Of a DNA stretch of 28,032 nucleotides, positions 20,832 to 28,032 are shown piece by piece. The stretch is from Vulcanimicrobiota bacterium (GTDB lineage Bacteria > Vulcanimicrobiota > Vulcanimicrobiia > Vulcanimicrobiales > Vulcanimicrobiaceae), in the NCBI GenBank assembly GCA_019245275.1, contig JAFARW010000003.1:1-28032 (forward strand), in the 5' to 3' direction. The notes beneath the pieces are model-generated. The model searched no databases, had not been told where the DNA came from, and saw nothing but the letters and a program-made list of their open reading frames with translations. Both the position numbers and the translations under genes were made by a program. Each line of letters begins with the position of its first letter. The first letter of the stretch is position 1.

Positions 20832-21974
20832 GTGAACGTCGCCGTTCTCAAAGAGAGCGCGAGTGAACCGCGAGTCGCGCTCGTTCCCGAAACTGTTACG
20901 CGTATCGCCAAGGCGGGCGCAAGCACTGTCATACAACATGACGCCGGCCTGCGTGCCGGTTTCGATGATCCCGCCTACCGCGAAGCCGGCGCGGCGATCG
21001 CATCCACAACAGATGAAACGCTGGCCCACGCGGACGTCACGGTCAAAGTGGCCCGACCGACCGACGAAGAGCTGCGAGCGCTGCCGGCCGGCAGCGTGTT
21101 GATCGCACTCCTTGCTCCGCTCGGCGATCCGCAATACGTGCAGCGGCTCGCGAACCAACGCATCACGGCACTGTCGATGGATACGATTCCACGCATCACG
21201 CGCGCGCAGAGCATGGACGCATTGTCGTCGCAGAGCAACATCGCGGGATACAAAGCGGTTCTTTTAGCGGCTGCCGCGTTACCGAAATTCTTTCCGATGC
21301 TGACGACCGCAGCCGGAACGATCCGCCCCGCGAAGGTGCTCGTTCTCGGCGCCGGCGTCGCCGGATTGCAGGCGATTGCGACCGCACGCCGCTTGGGTTC
21401 CGTCGTAAGCGCATACGATACGCGTGCCGTCGTTAAAGAACAAGTGCAAAGTTTAGGCGCAACGTTTCTGGAGATCGAACTCGGAGCCGATTCCGAAGGC
21501 GCCGGCGGTTATGCGAAAGAGCTAACTCCTGAGCAGATCGAAAAGCAGCGCCGCTTCATGCTCGAGCATATCGGCGCATCCGATGTTGTGATCACGACCG
21601 CACTCGTGCCCGGCGTGCGCGCACCGCTTTTAATCACCGAGGAAGCGGTTGAAGGCATGAAGCCCGGATCGGTCATTGTCGATCTAGCGGCCGAAGCGGG
21701 CGGCAACTGCGCGTTGACGGTGCCCGGCGAGACTACGGTTGCGCACGGCGTGACGATCATCGGCCAAGAGAATCTCGCCGGCACGCTCCCGTATCACGCG
21801 AGCCAACTCTACTCACGCAACATCTTCGCGTTGCTGCAATTGTTGATCAAAGACGGACAGCTCAATCTCGATCTGAACGATGAGGTCATCAAAGGCGCGA
21901 TGCTGACGCACGACGGTGAAATCGTGCACCAGCCAACCGTCGCGGCGCTTCAAAAAACGGGAGTAGCGTCGTAA
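20832..21974 (+). CDS. pntAA: NAD(P) transhydrogenase subunit alpha part 1 (NAD-binding)
   Basis: This is the NAD(H)-binding domain I of proton-translocating transhydrogenase, in its split form. The 380 residues begin VAVLKESASEPRVALVPETV and carry QSMDALSSQSNIAGYKAVLLAA and the Rossmann motif GAGVAGLQAIATARRLGSVVSAYDTR. GAGGYAKEL and VDLAAEAGGNCALT also match this family; alanine dehydrogenase is the nearest alternative but is excluded by the following subunits. The start is GTG 20832 with no obvious ribosome site. Its TAA shares one base with the ATG of pntAB. Confidence 0.93.
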   Translation: MNVAVLKESASEPRVALVPETVTRIAKAGASTVIQHDAGLRAGFDDPAYREAGAAIASTTDETLAHADVTVKVARPTDEELRALPAGSVLIALLAPLGDPQYVQRLANQRITALSMDTIPRITRAQSMDALSSQSNIAGYKAVLLAAAALPKFFPMLTTAAGTIRPAKVLVLGAGVAGLQAIATARRLGSVVSAYDTRAVVKEQVQSLGATFLEIELGADSEGAGGYAKELTPEQIEKQRRFMLEHIGASDVVITTALVPGVRAPLLITEEAVEGMKPGSVIVDLAAEAGGNCALTVPGETTVAHGVTIIGQENLAGTLPYHASQLYSRNIFALLQLLIKDGQLNLDLNDEVIKGAMLTHDGEIVHQPTVAALQKTGVAS

Positions 21975-22267
21975 TGGTGCATTTGCTGGCCGAACTAACC
22001 GTTTTCGTTCTCGCGCTCTTCGTCGGGTTTGAGGTGATCTCAAAGGTGCCGACGACGTTGCACACGCCGCTGATGTCGGCGACAAACGCGATTCACGGCA
22101 TCGTTCTCGTCGGCGCGCTGCTCGTTGCGGGCGCGGCATTTCCACCGCTGGGCGCCATTTTCTCAATCATCGCGGTGGCACTCGCGACGATTAATGTCGT
22201 CGGCGGCTTCGCGGTGACCGAACGCATGTTGCAGATGTTCAAAGGACGTGCGCCGGTGAAGAAGTGA
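21974..22267 (+). CDS. pntAB: NAD(P) transhydrogenase subunit alpha part 2 (membrane)
   Basis: A 97-residue subunit with three or four membrane helices: an N-terminal ELTVFVLALFVGFEVISKVP, the conserved THTPLMSATNAI-like HTPLMSATNAIHGIVLVGALL, then two further helices ending TERMLQMFK. It supplies part of the proton channel (domain II) together with PntB. ATG 21974 overlaps the pntAA stop by one base and its own stop overlaps the pntB start as GTGA, so all three subunits are translationally coupled. Confidence 0.93.
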   Translation: MVHLLAELTVFVLALFVGFEVISKVPTTLHTPLMSATNAIHGIVLVGALLVAGAAFPPLGAIFSIIAVALATINVVGGFAVTERMLQMFKGRAPVKK

Positions 22268-23688
22268 CCGCAACCGCCGGCTCCGTCTGGCTGGACGCCG
22301 CCTACCTTGTAACCGGCATCCTCTTCATCCTCGGTCTTCGATTCTTGAGTTCTCCGGCAACCGCGCGCTTTGGTAATCGGATCGCCGCCGTCGGCATGCT
22401 GATCGGATTGCTCTCAACGCTGATCGGAACCGGCATCGTGTCGTGGTGGATCGTCATCGTCGGCGTCGTTATCGGTACGCTGGTGGGCCTGGTCGCCGCG
22501 CTACGCGTCAAGATGACGGCGATGCCGCAGATGGTCGCGCTGTTCAACGGCGCCGGCGGCGGCGCAGCGGCACTCGTTTCAACCGCCGAGTTCCTCTTCA
22601 GAATGCAAGGCGCGAGTTTCGCGCACGGCATCGCTCTGCCGTACGATCAAGGCTTGACGATCGTGCTCAGCGCGATCATCGGCTCCATCAGTTTTGCCGG
22701 CAGCATCATTGCTTTTCTCAAGCTCCAGGAAGTGATGACGGGACGCCCCATTACCTATGTCGGCCAACAAATCGTCAACGGGCTCATTGCGCTAGCAACG
22801 GTCGCCTTCGCGGCATTCATCGTGACGCTTCACGGCACGCCTGAACCGCTGTGGCCGTTCTTTGCAATGCTTGGCGGGGCGCTGGTTCTCGGAGTTCTTT
22901 TCGTACTGCCGATCGGCGGCGCCGACATGCCGGTCATCATCTCGCTGCTGAATTCATTTACGGGCTTGGCGGTCGCGCTCACCGGCTTAGCGTTAGCGAA
23001 CAACGTTCTCATTATCAGCGGCGCTCTCGTCGGCGCTTCCGGAACATTGTTGACCATTTTGATGAGCCGCGCAATGAATCGTTCGCTCTTCAACGTGCTT
23101 TTTGGCGCGTTCGGTGCGGTCAGCTCAGCGGGTGCGACGGCCGCAGGAGGTCCTCAAAATATTCGCACTGCAACCGTCGACGACGTCGCGACGATGCTGG
23201 CTTACGCAAACCAAGTGATCGTTGTGCCGGGCTACGGCATGGCGGTCGCACAAGCGCAACACAGCGTGAAGAAGTTAGCGGACGAACTCGAGAAGCGCGG
23301 CGTTACGGTCAAGTATGCGATCCATCCGGTGGCTGGACGGATGCCGGGCCACATGAACGTGCTGCTCGCTGAGGCGAATGTTCCGTATCCCGCGCTCTAC
23401 GACATGGACGACATCAACCCGGAATTTCCACAAACCGACGTCGCGCTCGTAATCGGCGCCAATGATGTGACCAATCCGGCGGCGCGCAATGTCGCTTCGT
23501 CGCCGATCTACGGGATGCCGATCCTCGACGTCGACAAAGCAGGCAATGTCGTTGTCCTCAAGCGGAGCATGCGTTCGGGCTTTGCAGGCATCGATAATCC
23601 GCTCTACGAGATGCCGAATACGATGATGCTCTTCGGTGACGCAAAGGCGTCCGTCGACGATTTGGTGGGAGCAGTTAAGGCGGCGTAA
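22264..23688 (+). CDS. pntB: NAD(P) transhydrogenase subunit beta
   Basis: A 474-residue subunit that joins the rest of the proton channel to the NADP(H)-binding domain III; the complex makes NADPH from NADH at the expense of the proton gradient. About nine membrane helices occupy residues 1-290, including the conserved LFNGAGGGAAALVS and SFAGSIIAF. Domain III begins after a short linker with VIVVPGYGMAVAQAQHSVKKLAD and continues with HPVAGRMPGHMNVLLAEA, DMDDINPEF, VIGANDVTNPAA and VLKRSM, all NADP-site motifs. GTG 22264 overlaps pntAB by four bases. Confidence 0.95.
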   Translation: MTATAGSVWLDAAYLVTGILFILGLRFLSSPATARFGNRIAAVGMLIGLLSTLIGTGIVSWWIVIVGVVIGTLVGLVAALRVKMTAMPQMVALFNGAGGGAAALVSTAEFLFRMQGASFAHGIALPYDQGLTIVLSAIIGSISFAGSIIAFLKLQEVMTGRPITYVGQQIVNGLIALATVAFAAFIVTLHGTPEPLWPFFAMLGGALVLGVLFVLPIGGADMPVIISLLNSFTGLAVALTGLALANNVLIISGALVGASGTLLTILMSRAMNRSLFNVLFGAFGAVSSAGATAAGGPQNIRTATVDDVATMLAYANQVIVVPGYGMAVAQAQHSVKKLADELEKRGVTVKYAIHPVAGRMPGHMNVLLAEANVPYPALYDMDDINPEFPQTDVALVIGANDVTNPAARNVASSPIYGMPILDVDKAGNVVVLKRSMRSGFAGIDNPLYEMPNTMMLFGDAKASVDDLVGAVKAA

Positions 23689-23689
23689 C

Positions 23690-25132
23690 GTGCGCTTTCT
23701 CGCTCTCATTTCGCTGGTCGTCGTGCTTGGCGCGCGCGCACCGGCGCCGAAACCATCGCCACCCCCGGTGCCGATCGCCGCGCTTTCAGCAGACGATATC
23801 GCGCGGGTCGATGCGGCAGTCCGGCGCGCAATGGCTACCTACCGCATTCCCGGAGCGGAGATCGCGATCGTGTCCAACGGCAACATACTCTATCGCCATG
23901 GCTATGGTGTGAAGAACCTTGCCTCGCAACAGGCGGTCACGTCGAACACGCGATTTGAGATCGGATCGATCACCAAGCAGTTCACCGGGGCGGCGATCAT
24001 GCAGCTCGTCGAAGACGGCAAATTGAGTTTGGACGACCGCCTCGTCAAGTTCATCGGGTCCTACCCGGCTGCAAACGACGTTACGATCCGACAATTGCTT
24101 TGGCAGACGAGCGGCATTCCGAGCTACACCACGGACAAGCGGTTCATCTCGCTCGCGGAGCGCCGTTCCGGCACGTTTACTGCAATGCTCGATCTGATCT
24201 CGAACAAGCCGTTGCGGTTTACGCCGGGATCGCGGTTCGAGTACAGCAATTCAAACTACATCTTGCTCGGCCGTATCGTCGAATTGGCGAGCGGACAGAC
24301 CTACACCGACTACCTTTTCTCACACGTAATCGAGCCGGCCGGCATGACTCAGACGGCCACAATTGGCAACGAAGCGCAACTTTCAGACTTTGCAACCGGC
24401 TACGGCCCGAACAAATCGGGAACAAAGCTCACGCGTGCGCCGCGCTTTGGTTCGGGATGGGCGTGGTCGGCGGGCTACCTCGTCAGCAATGTGGGCGATG
24501 TCGCCGCGTGGGACAACGCTTTCTTCGGCGGCCAGGTCATCGCACCCAAAGACGTCACGCTCGCGGCCTCTCCGGGTACTCTTTCGGACGGCAAAGCGAC
24601 AATGTACGGCTTCGGTTGGGTCATCGATTCGCAATACGGCCACCGCCGCATTTGGCACAACGGAGGAACGTTCGGTTACAGCGCGAGCAACATGACCTAC
24701 CCGGACGATCATCTTGCGATCATTGCACTCTTCAATCAAGTGCAGGCGCCTGCCGAATCGATTACGGCCAGGATCTTCGATGCGCTGCATCCGGAAATCA
24801 TACCGGTTCATCCAACTCCCGCTCCGAATGAAGACTTGAGCGTCACGGCGCGCGCAAAGGAATGGATTCACCGCATTCAGACCGGCAGGATCGATCGCAC
24901 TCAATTGAGCGCCACGATGTCTAAAGCACTGACGCCGGAATTGGTCGCGGGGGCAAAGGCGCAATTCGGCCGGTTCGGTCCAACGCGAACGTTGACGTAC
25001 TTAGGAAACACCGTCCAAGGCAGCTCGACCGTCTATATCTACCGCGTCGATTTTGGGAGCGACTCGCTGAACCTGATCCTTTCCATCGACTCGACGGGCA
25101 AGATCGACGGCCTGCTCTTCCGCCCGATCTAG
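23690..25132 (+). CDS. Exported serine beta-lactamase-like hydrolase (class C/DD-peptidase fold)
   Basis: A 480-residue exported protein of the beta-lactamase-related family (AmpC, DD-carboxypeptidases and esterases). GTG 23690 follows the pntB stop by one base and opens a signal peptide (RFLALISLVVVLGARA); the longer upstream frame runs inside pntB. All catalytic motifs are present: Ser93-x-x-Lys96 in GSITKQF, Tyr185-Ser-Asn187 in FEYSNSNY, and His323-Asn-Gly-Gly in WHNGGTFGYS in place of Lys-Thr-Gly. HNGG is common in the peptidase and esterase members, so beta-lactam resistance is not the first expectation. The last 110 residues (after NEDLSVTARAKEW) form an extra alpha/beta domain, NTF2-like in appearance. 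It probably shares the pnt transcript. Confidence 0.88.
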   Translation: MRFLALISLVVVLGARAPAPKPSPPPVPIAALSADDIARVDAAVRRAMATYRIPGAEIAIVSNGNILYRHGYGVKNLASQQAVTSNTRFEIGSITKQFTGAAIMQLVEDGKLSLDDRLVKFIGSYPAANDVTIRQLLWQTSGIPSYTTDKRFISLAERRSGTFTAMLDLISNKPLRFTPGSRFEYSNSNYILLGRIVELASGQTYTDYLFSHVIEPAGMTQTATIGNEAQLSDFATGYGPNKSGTKLTRAPRFGSGWAWSAGYLVSNVGDVAAWDNAFFGGQVIAPKDVTLAASPGTLSDGKATMYGFGWVIDSQYGHRRIWHNGGTFGYSASNMTYPDDHLAIIALFNQVQAPAESITARIFDALHPEIIPVHPTPAPNEDLSVTARAKEWIHRIQTGRIDRTQLSATMSKALTPELVAGAKAQFGRFGPTRTLTYLGNTVQGSSTVYIYRVDFGSDSLNLILSIDSTGKIDGLLFRPI

Positions 25133-25148
25133 CTTTACTAGGGAGCCT

Positions 25149-26780
25149 TCACTTAAGATTCCAGCCGGCGGCGTTCCATGTCGGTAGGAACGCGTTTGGA
25201 TAAAAGCCCGAGAGTGCCCGGCGGTATGCGTAGATGTAACGCGCGTTAAAAAGGTAGATGATCGGCACGTCGCGCGCCGCCGCATGCGCGATCCGTGAGT
25301 ACAGCATCTTGCGGCGCCCCTGATCGGTTGTCGCAAGCGCATCTTGTTCGAGCCGGTCGACGACCGGATTGCAGTAGCGCATGTAGTTCTCCGCGCCACG
25401 GCACGTCAATAGCGCGCTGTCGTCCGGATCGCCCCCGAACGTCCACGGCACATAGGCCAAATCGAACGCGCCGCTCGCCAACGTTCCACCACGCGCGGAC
25501 GGCAAAAACAGTTGCGCATTGCTGATCGACTTGATTTGAACCTCAACGCCGCGCTGGTGCAGCTCGCTCTGAATCATGGTCGCTGCACGCACACCGGTCG
25601 CCGTCTCTGGAAATTGCACGTACGTGAATTCGAGCGGCTTGCCGGCTTTAAAACGCGTGCCGCCGCTTCCACGCTTCCACCCCGCGGCGTCAAAGAGCGC
25701 ATCCGCCGCCGTCACATCGTAGTTTGGCAGCCGTGCGGATGGATCGTACGCCCAAGAGAACTGAGGCTGCGCGCTGTTTGTCACCGGATATTTGCCCAGC
25801 GTAATCTTGGCGCTGATCGCATCGCGATCGATTGACATCGCCAGTGCGCGGCGAATGCGCACATCATCCAAAGGCGGGTGCGACATGTTGATCGCAACGC
25901 CGGCCACCGTCGCGGTAGGTACGTACCGATAGACGATTTGCGGCTTGCTGAGCAGCGTTGCCTGTTGCAGCGGCGCGATTAGATTCCAGTCCAGTTCCCC
26001 GGCGGAAAGCAACGTCAGGTTTGTCGACGGATCCGGAATGATGCGGATATCCAAGACTCGGGCCTTTGGCTCGCCACGCCAGTAGAGCGGATTTGCTTCA
26101 TAGCGTATTCGCTCGCCGCGTTTCCACTCGACGAACTTGTATGGTCCATCGCCAACAACCGGCACGGCATTGAACGCCGCGGTTGACAGCGGCCCCTGCG
26201 CGCGCAAAACGTGCGCCGGTAAGACAAATTGCGAACTCATGCCGTATGAGAAGAGCGTCGTGGCCGCGGGCGCCCAACGTTTGCGCAGGTGAATTACGAC
26301 GATGTGGGGCCCGCGCGCAACTGCGTGATCGATCAACTCATAGCCCTCGAGCGAGCGGACCGGATTGCGCCGGTCTAAAATCGTCCGCAGCGTAAAGAGG
26401 ACGTCGTCCGATGTGACCGGTCTTCCATCTTGCCATTTGACGGCCGCCCGCAGGTGGTAGGTGATCGTACGCCCGTCCGCCGAGATGCCCCGATTCTGCC
26501 GACTTGGAACGACGCTCAAGAGCGCCGGCGTTGGACGACCGCGTTCGTCCAAGTCGATGAACGGCTCGAACGCAAGCCGCGCAACCTGAAGCTCGACCGA
26601 TGCAGCATCTTGATGTGCGAAGAGCGGATTTAAGTTCGCCGGATCGGCTGCTAGGTCGAAGCGCACGCTGTTCGCTATACGCGGCGACATTGGAGCGCCG
26701 TGTGCGCATGCTGCGAGGAACGTCGCGCAGAACCATACTGCTGCTCGTCGGATGACGGCCCAGCGGACTAACGAAGGCAT
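25149..26780 (-). CDS. Peptide-type ABC transporter substrate-binding lipoprotein (SBP family 5)
   Basis: A 543-residue periplasmic binding protein of the DppA/OppA family that delivers oligopeptides, nickel or other ligands to an ABC importer. ATG 26780 is chosen because AGGAAG lies about 9 bases upstream and the protein then opens with a lipoprotein signal (RRAAVWFCATFLAAC, lipobox L-A-A-C). Family marks are DPANLNPLFAHQDAASVELQ, TYHLRAAVKWQDGRPVTSDDVLFTL, VGDGPYKFVEWKRGERIRYEANPLYW, DDVRIRRALAMSIDRDAI and the C-terminal VDRLEQDALATTDQGRRKMLYSRI. No permease or ATPase gene is adjacent, so it is an orphan in this window. It ends 17 bp from the convergent beta-lactamase-like gene, with no hairpin terminator that I can see. 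Confidence 0.9.
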   Translation of the reverse strand: MPSLVRWAVIRRAAVWFCATFLAACAHGAPMSPRIANSVRFDLAADPANLNPLFAHQDAASVELQVARLAFEPFIDLDERGRPTPALLSVVPSRQNRGISADGRTITYHLRAAVKWQDGRPVTSDDVLFTLRTILDRRNPVRSLEGYELIDHAVARGPHIVVIHLRKRWAPAATTLFSYGMSSQFVLPAHVLRAQGPLSTAAFNAVPVVGDGPYKFVEWKRGERIRYEANPLYWRGEPKARVLDIRIIPDPSTNLTLLSAGELDWNLIAPLQQATLLSKPQIVYRYVPTATVAGVAINMSHPPLDDVRIRRALAMSIDRDAISAKITLGKYPVTNSAQPQFSWAYDPSARLPNYDVTAADALFDAAGWKRGSGGTRFKAGKPLEFTYVQFPETATGVRAATMIQSELHQRGVEVQIKSISNAQLFLPSARGGTLASGAFDLAYVPWTFGGDPDDSALLTCRGAENYMRYCNPVVDRLEQDALATTDQGRRKMLYSRIAHAAARDVPIIYLFNARYIYAYRRALSGFYPNAFLPTWNAAGWNLK

Positions 26781-26795
26781 ACGAGGTTCTTCCTC
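26781..26795. promoter_or_regulatory. 15-bp divergent start region carrying both ribosome sites
   Basis: The whole gap between two divergent ATGs is ACGAGGTTCTTCCTC. GAGG on the plus strand (26783-26786) is 9 bases before the DUF4239 ATG. GAGG/AGGAAG on the minus strand precedes the binding-protein ATG by about 9-11 bases. The two form the inverted repeat GAGG-TTCTT-CCTC. There is no room for either promoter, so each must lie inside the other gene's coding region. Confidence 0.55.
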
Positions 26796-27605
26796 ATGAC
26801 GCTCCTTTACGAGACCCCGCCTGCGATTCTGCTCATCGTCGCGATAATTATCGCCGTAGGCATTGCGATCGGCGGACAAGCATATCTCCATCGCCGTTTT
26901 CGGGACCACGACTTTATACCACACAACGAGGTTGGCGGTTTTATCATCGCGGTCGTTGGATCACTGTATGCCGTTCTATTGGGATTTCTGACCGTTATTG
27001 CGTGGCAGCATTTCGCAGAGGCGCGCGATCTTGTCGCCATGGAGGCCGCCTCGGCGGCGGATGCATGGCACTCGGCCGTCGGCTTGCCGTACGCGGTGCG
27101 CTCACGCATACGCGACGACATGCTGAAATACGCCAAGACGATGGTCGAAGGGGAGTGGCCGGATATGCGGACCGGTGAAATTCATCCTACCGCAGACTTG
27201 ATCGTCATGGATGCGATCGGCGCCGCCGGCGACGTCAGCCCGCTGAATCAGCGCCAGTCAAATGCGCAAGCCGCAACGCTCCAGCAGTTGACCGTTCTTC
27301 ACGACGACCGCCTTCGCCGAATCGGTAGCAGCCAGAGCGGCGTCTCGTGGTTCGAGTGGGTCGTGCTCATTCTCGGAGCGATCTGCGTCATCGGCTTCTG
27401 TTGGCTCTTCGGTTCCTCCAATCCACGCGCTCATTTGGTCATGACGGCGATTGTGGCAGTCGTCATTACTTCGGTGCTCGTCCTGCTCTTCGAACTCCAA
27501 TACCCGTTCCGAAGCGCGGTTGGAGTTGGCCCGACCGCCTGGCAGGCGACGGTGGACCACATTCGGCTGATGCAGTCTGGCTCCCAGGCCAACATGCGGA
27601 TGTAA
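26796..27605 (+). CDS. DUF4239 (bestrophin-like) membrane protein
   Basis: A 269-residue membrane protein. Two N-terminal helices (PAILLIVAIIIAVGIAIGG and GGFIIAVVGSLYAVLLGFLTVIAW) flank a short basic loop. A cytoplasmic or external domain of about 110 residues, mostly helical (EARDLVAMEAASAADAWHSAV), precedes two C-terminal helices (WVVLILGAICVIGFCWLFG, MTAIVAVVITSVLVLLFEL) and a tail starting PFRSAVGVGP. This layout and the GxxYAVLLGFLT signature fit DUF4239, a family distantly related to bestrophin channels with no proven function. It is transcribed divergently from the ABC binding protein with only 15 bp between starts. Confidence 0.82.
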   Translation: MTLLYETPPAILLIVAIIIAVGIAIGGQAYLHRRFRDHDFIPHNEVGGFIIAVVGSLYAVLLGFLTVIAWQHFAEARDLVAMEAASAADAWHSAVGLPYAVRSRIRDDMLKYAKTMVEGEWPDMRTGEIHPTADLIVMDAIGAAGDVSPLNQRQSNAQAATLQQLTVLHDDRLRRIGSSQSGVSWFEWVVLILGAICVIGFCWLFGSSNPRAHLVMTAIVAVVITSVLVLLFELQYPFRSAVGVGPTAWQATVDHIRLMQSGSQANMRM

Positions 27606-27608
27606 AAA

Positions 27609-27620
27609 GCCTCTCGAGGC
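27609..27620 (-). terminator. Weak terminator-like hairpin
   Basis: GCCTC-TC-GAGGC is a perfect 5-bp stem. On the minus strand it is followed by TTTTT, as in an intrinsic terminator; on the plus strand it is preceded by AAAAA and followed by no T-run. It would end only antisense transcripts coming from the right, so its role is doubtful. The rest of 27606-27701 is intergenic. TTGCTT (27623-27628) and TTATCG (27646-27651), spaced 17, are a weak candidate promoter for the next gene. Confidence 0.3.
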
Positions 27621-27701
27621 CCTTGCTTCGAATGAACCGCCTGTGTTATCGTAGTTCAACCGAATAAATACCGCCTCTCGGCGCGTTATCGGCGAACAAC
27701 T

Positions 27702-28032
27702 ATGCAGAACGGCGAACTCGACGAACTCGACTTACGGCTCCTCGACGCGTTGCAGCGCAACGCGCGGTCGACCTTTGCCGAACTCGGGTCGGCGGTAGGC
27801 CTTAAAGCACCTGCGGTTCACGACCGAGTGAAACGCCTCGAGGGGCGCGGTTTCGTCCGCGGCTACAGCGCTCAGTTGGACACGCGCAGGCTCGGCCTCG
27901 AGCTTGTCGCTTTCGTCAGCTGCTTCACGACGCCCGATTGCGATTATGCGAGCTTCACCGGCACGCTCTCCGAATTTTCGGAAGTCAGCGAAGTTCACAG
28001 CGTCGCGGGCGAAGAGTCGTTCATCCTCAAAG
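27702..28032 (+). CDS. Lrp/AsnC family transcriptional regulator (partial, runs off the window)
   Basis: ATG 27702 opens a frame that continues past the window edge; 110 codons are visible. Residues 1 to about 55 form the Lrp/AsnC winged helix-turn-helix: LDELDLRLLDALQRNARSTF, AELGSAVGLKAPAVHDRVKRLE, then the wing GRGFVRGYSAQLD. The start of the ligand-sensing RAM domain follows (LGLELVAFVSCF, VSEVHSVAGEESFILK). Such regulators bind amino acids or related ligands and usually control neighbouring amino-acid metabolism or transport genes. The target may lie to the right, outside the window. Confidence 0.9.
   Translation, partial: MQNGELDELDLRLLDALQRNARSTFAELGSAVGLKAPAVHDRVKRLEGRGFVRGYSAQLDTRRLGLELVAFVSCFTTPDCDYASFTGTLSEFSEVSEVHSVAGEESFILK

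Noticed and set aside
25125..25148. Possible terminator between the convergent beta-lactamase-like and binding-protein genes (CTAG-CTTTA-CTAG)
   Set aside because: A 4-bp AT-containing stem without a T-run would not form a stable terminator.
1..28032. tRNA or rRNA genes, CRISPR arrays, insertion sequences, phage genes
   Set aside because: I looked for cloverleaf arms, CCA ends, regular direct repeats with spacers, transposase motifs and phage structural proteins and found none; nearly all bases are covered by ordinary genes.

Overview
The window reads as a GC-rich chromosomal segment of a diderm (outer-membrane-bearing) bacterium. It carries LptG/F, LptD, LptC and Lnt homologues, several lipoproteins and a lytic transglycosylase. 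The order polA ... rpsA-coaE is the one seen in Actinobacteria, so an outer-membrane bacterium from a deep, terrabacterial-type lineage fits best. Candidatus Eremiobacterota (WPS-2) is my guess, but that is inference from gene content and not a placement. I recognised no tRNA or rRNA gene, CRISPR array, prophage or insertion sequence.

Layout. 1-660 (minus strand): start of a division/cell-wall cluster, with mraZ running in frame into rsmH, preceded by three 10-bp MraZ boxes on a good sigma-70-type promoter. 761-7734: envelope biogenesis on the plus strand (transglycosylase lipoprotein, LptG/F permease, LptD-like protein, Lnt, LptC), interrupted by a minus-strand pair encoding a lipoprotein and a 55-residue metallothionein-like protein. 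7742-8310 (minus): two KGG-repeat stress proteins behind a SigB/SigF-type promoter. 8384-9967: an N-acyl-D-amino-acid deacylase. 9977-17610 (minus): a tightly packed information-processing run read in the order polA, DUF192, DUF2079, fpg, rpsA, coaE and two small paralogous membrane proteins. 17671-25132 (plus): two small proteins, a secreted protein, an FAH-family hydrolase, a serpin, the three-subunit proton-translocating transhydrogenase (pntAA-pntAB-pntB) and a serine beta-lactamase-like hydrolase. 25149-28032: a peptide-type ABC substrate-binding lipoprotein (minus), a DUF4239 membrane protein and the start of an Lrp/AsnC regulator.

The most unusual points are these. (1) There is no stop codon between mraZ and rsmH. 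(2) A 164-bp full-length imperfect palindrome occurs twice, ungapped and about 88% identical by eye, each time abutting a stop codon; one copy supplies the ribosome-binding site of fpg. (3) Three essential-type genes (lptD, rpsA, coaE) have no ATG, GTG or TTG upstream of parts they need, leaving CTG, ATC and ATC as the only near-cognate starts. (4) A metallothionein-like small gene lies behind a lipoprotein gene. (5) A stress-sigma-type promoter precedes the KGG genes.

How the genes work together: LptC, LptG/F and LptD belong to the lipopolysaccharide bridge from inner to outer membrane, and Lnt finishes lipoproteins such as the several encoded here. PolA and Fpg act in DNA repair. RpsA and CoaE are housekeeping. 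Pnt makes NADPH using the proton gradient.
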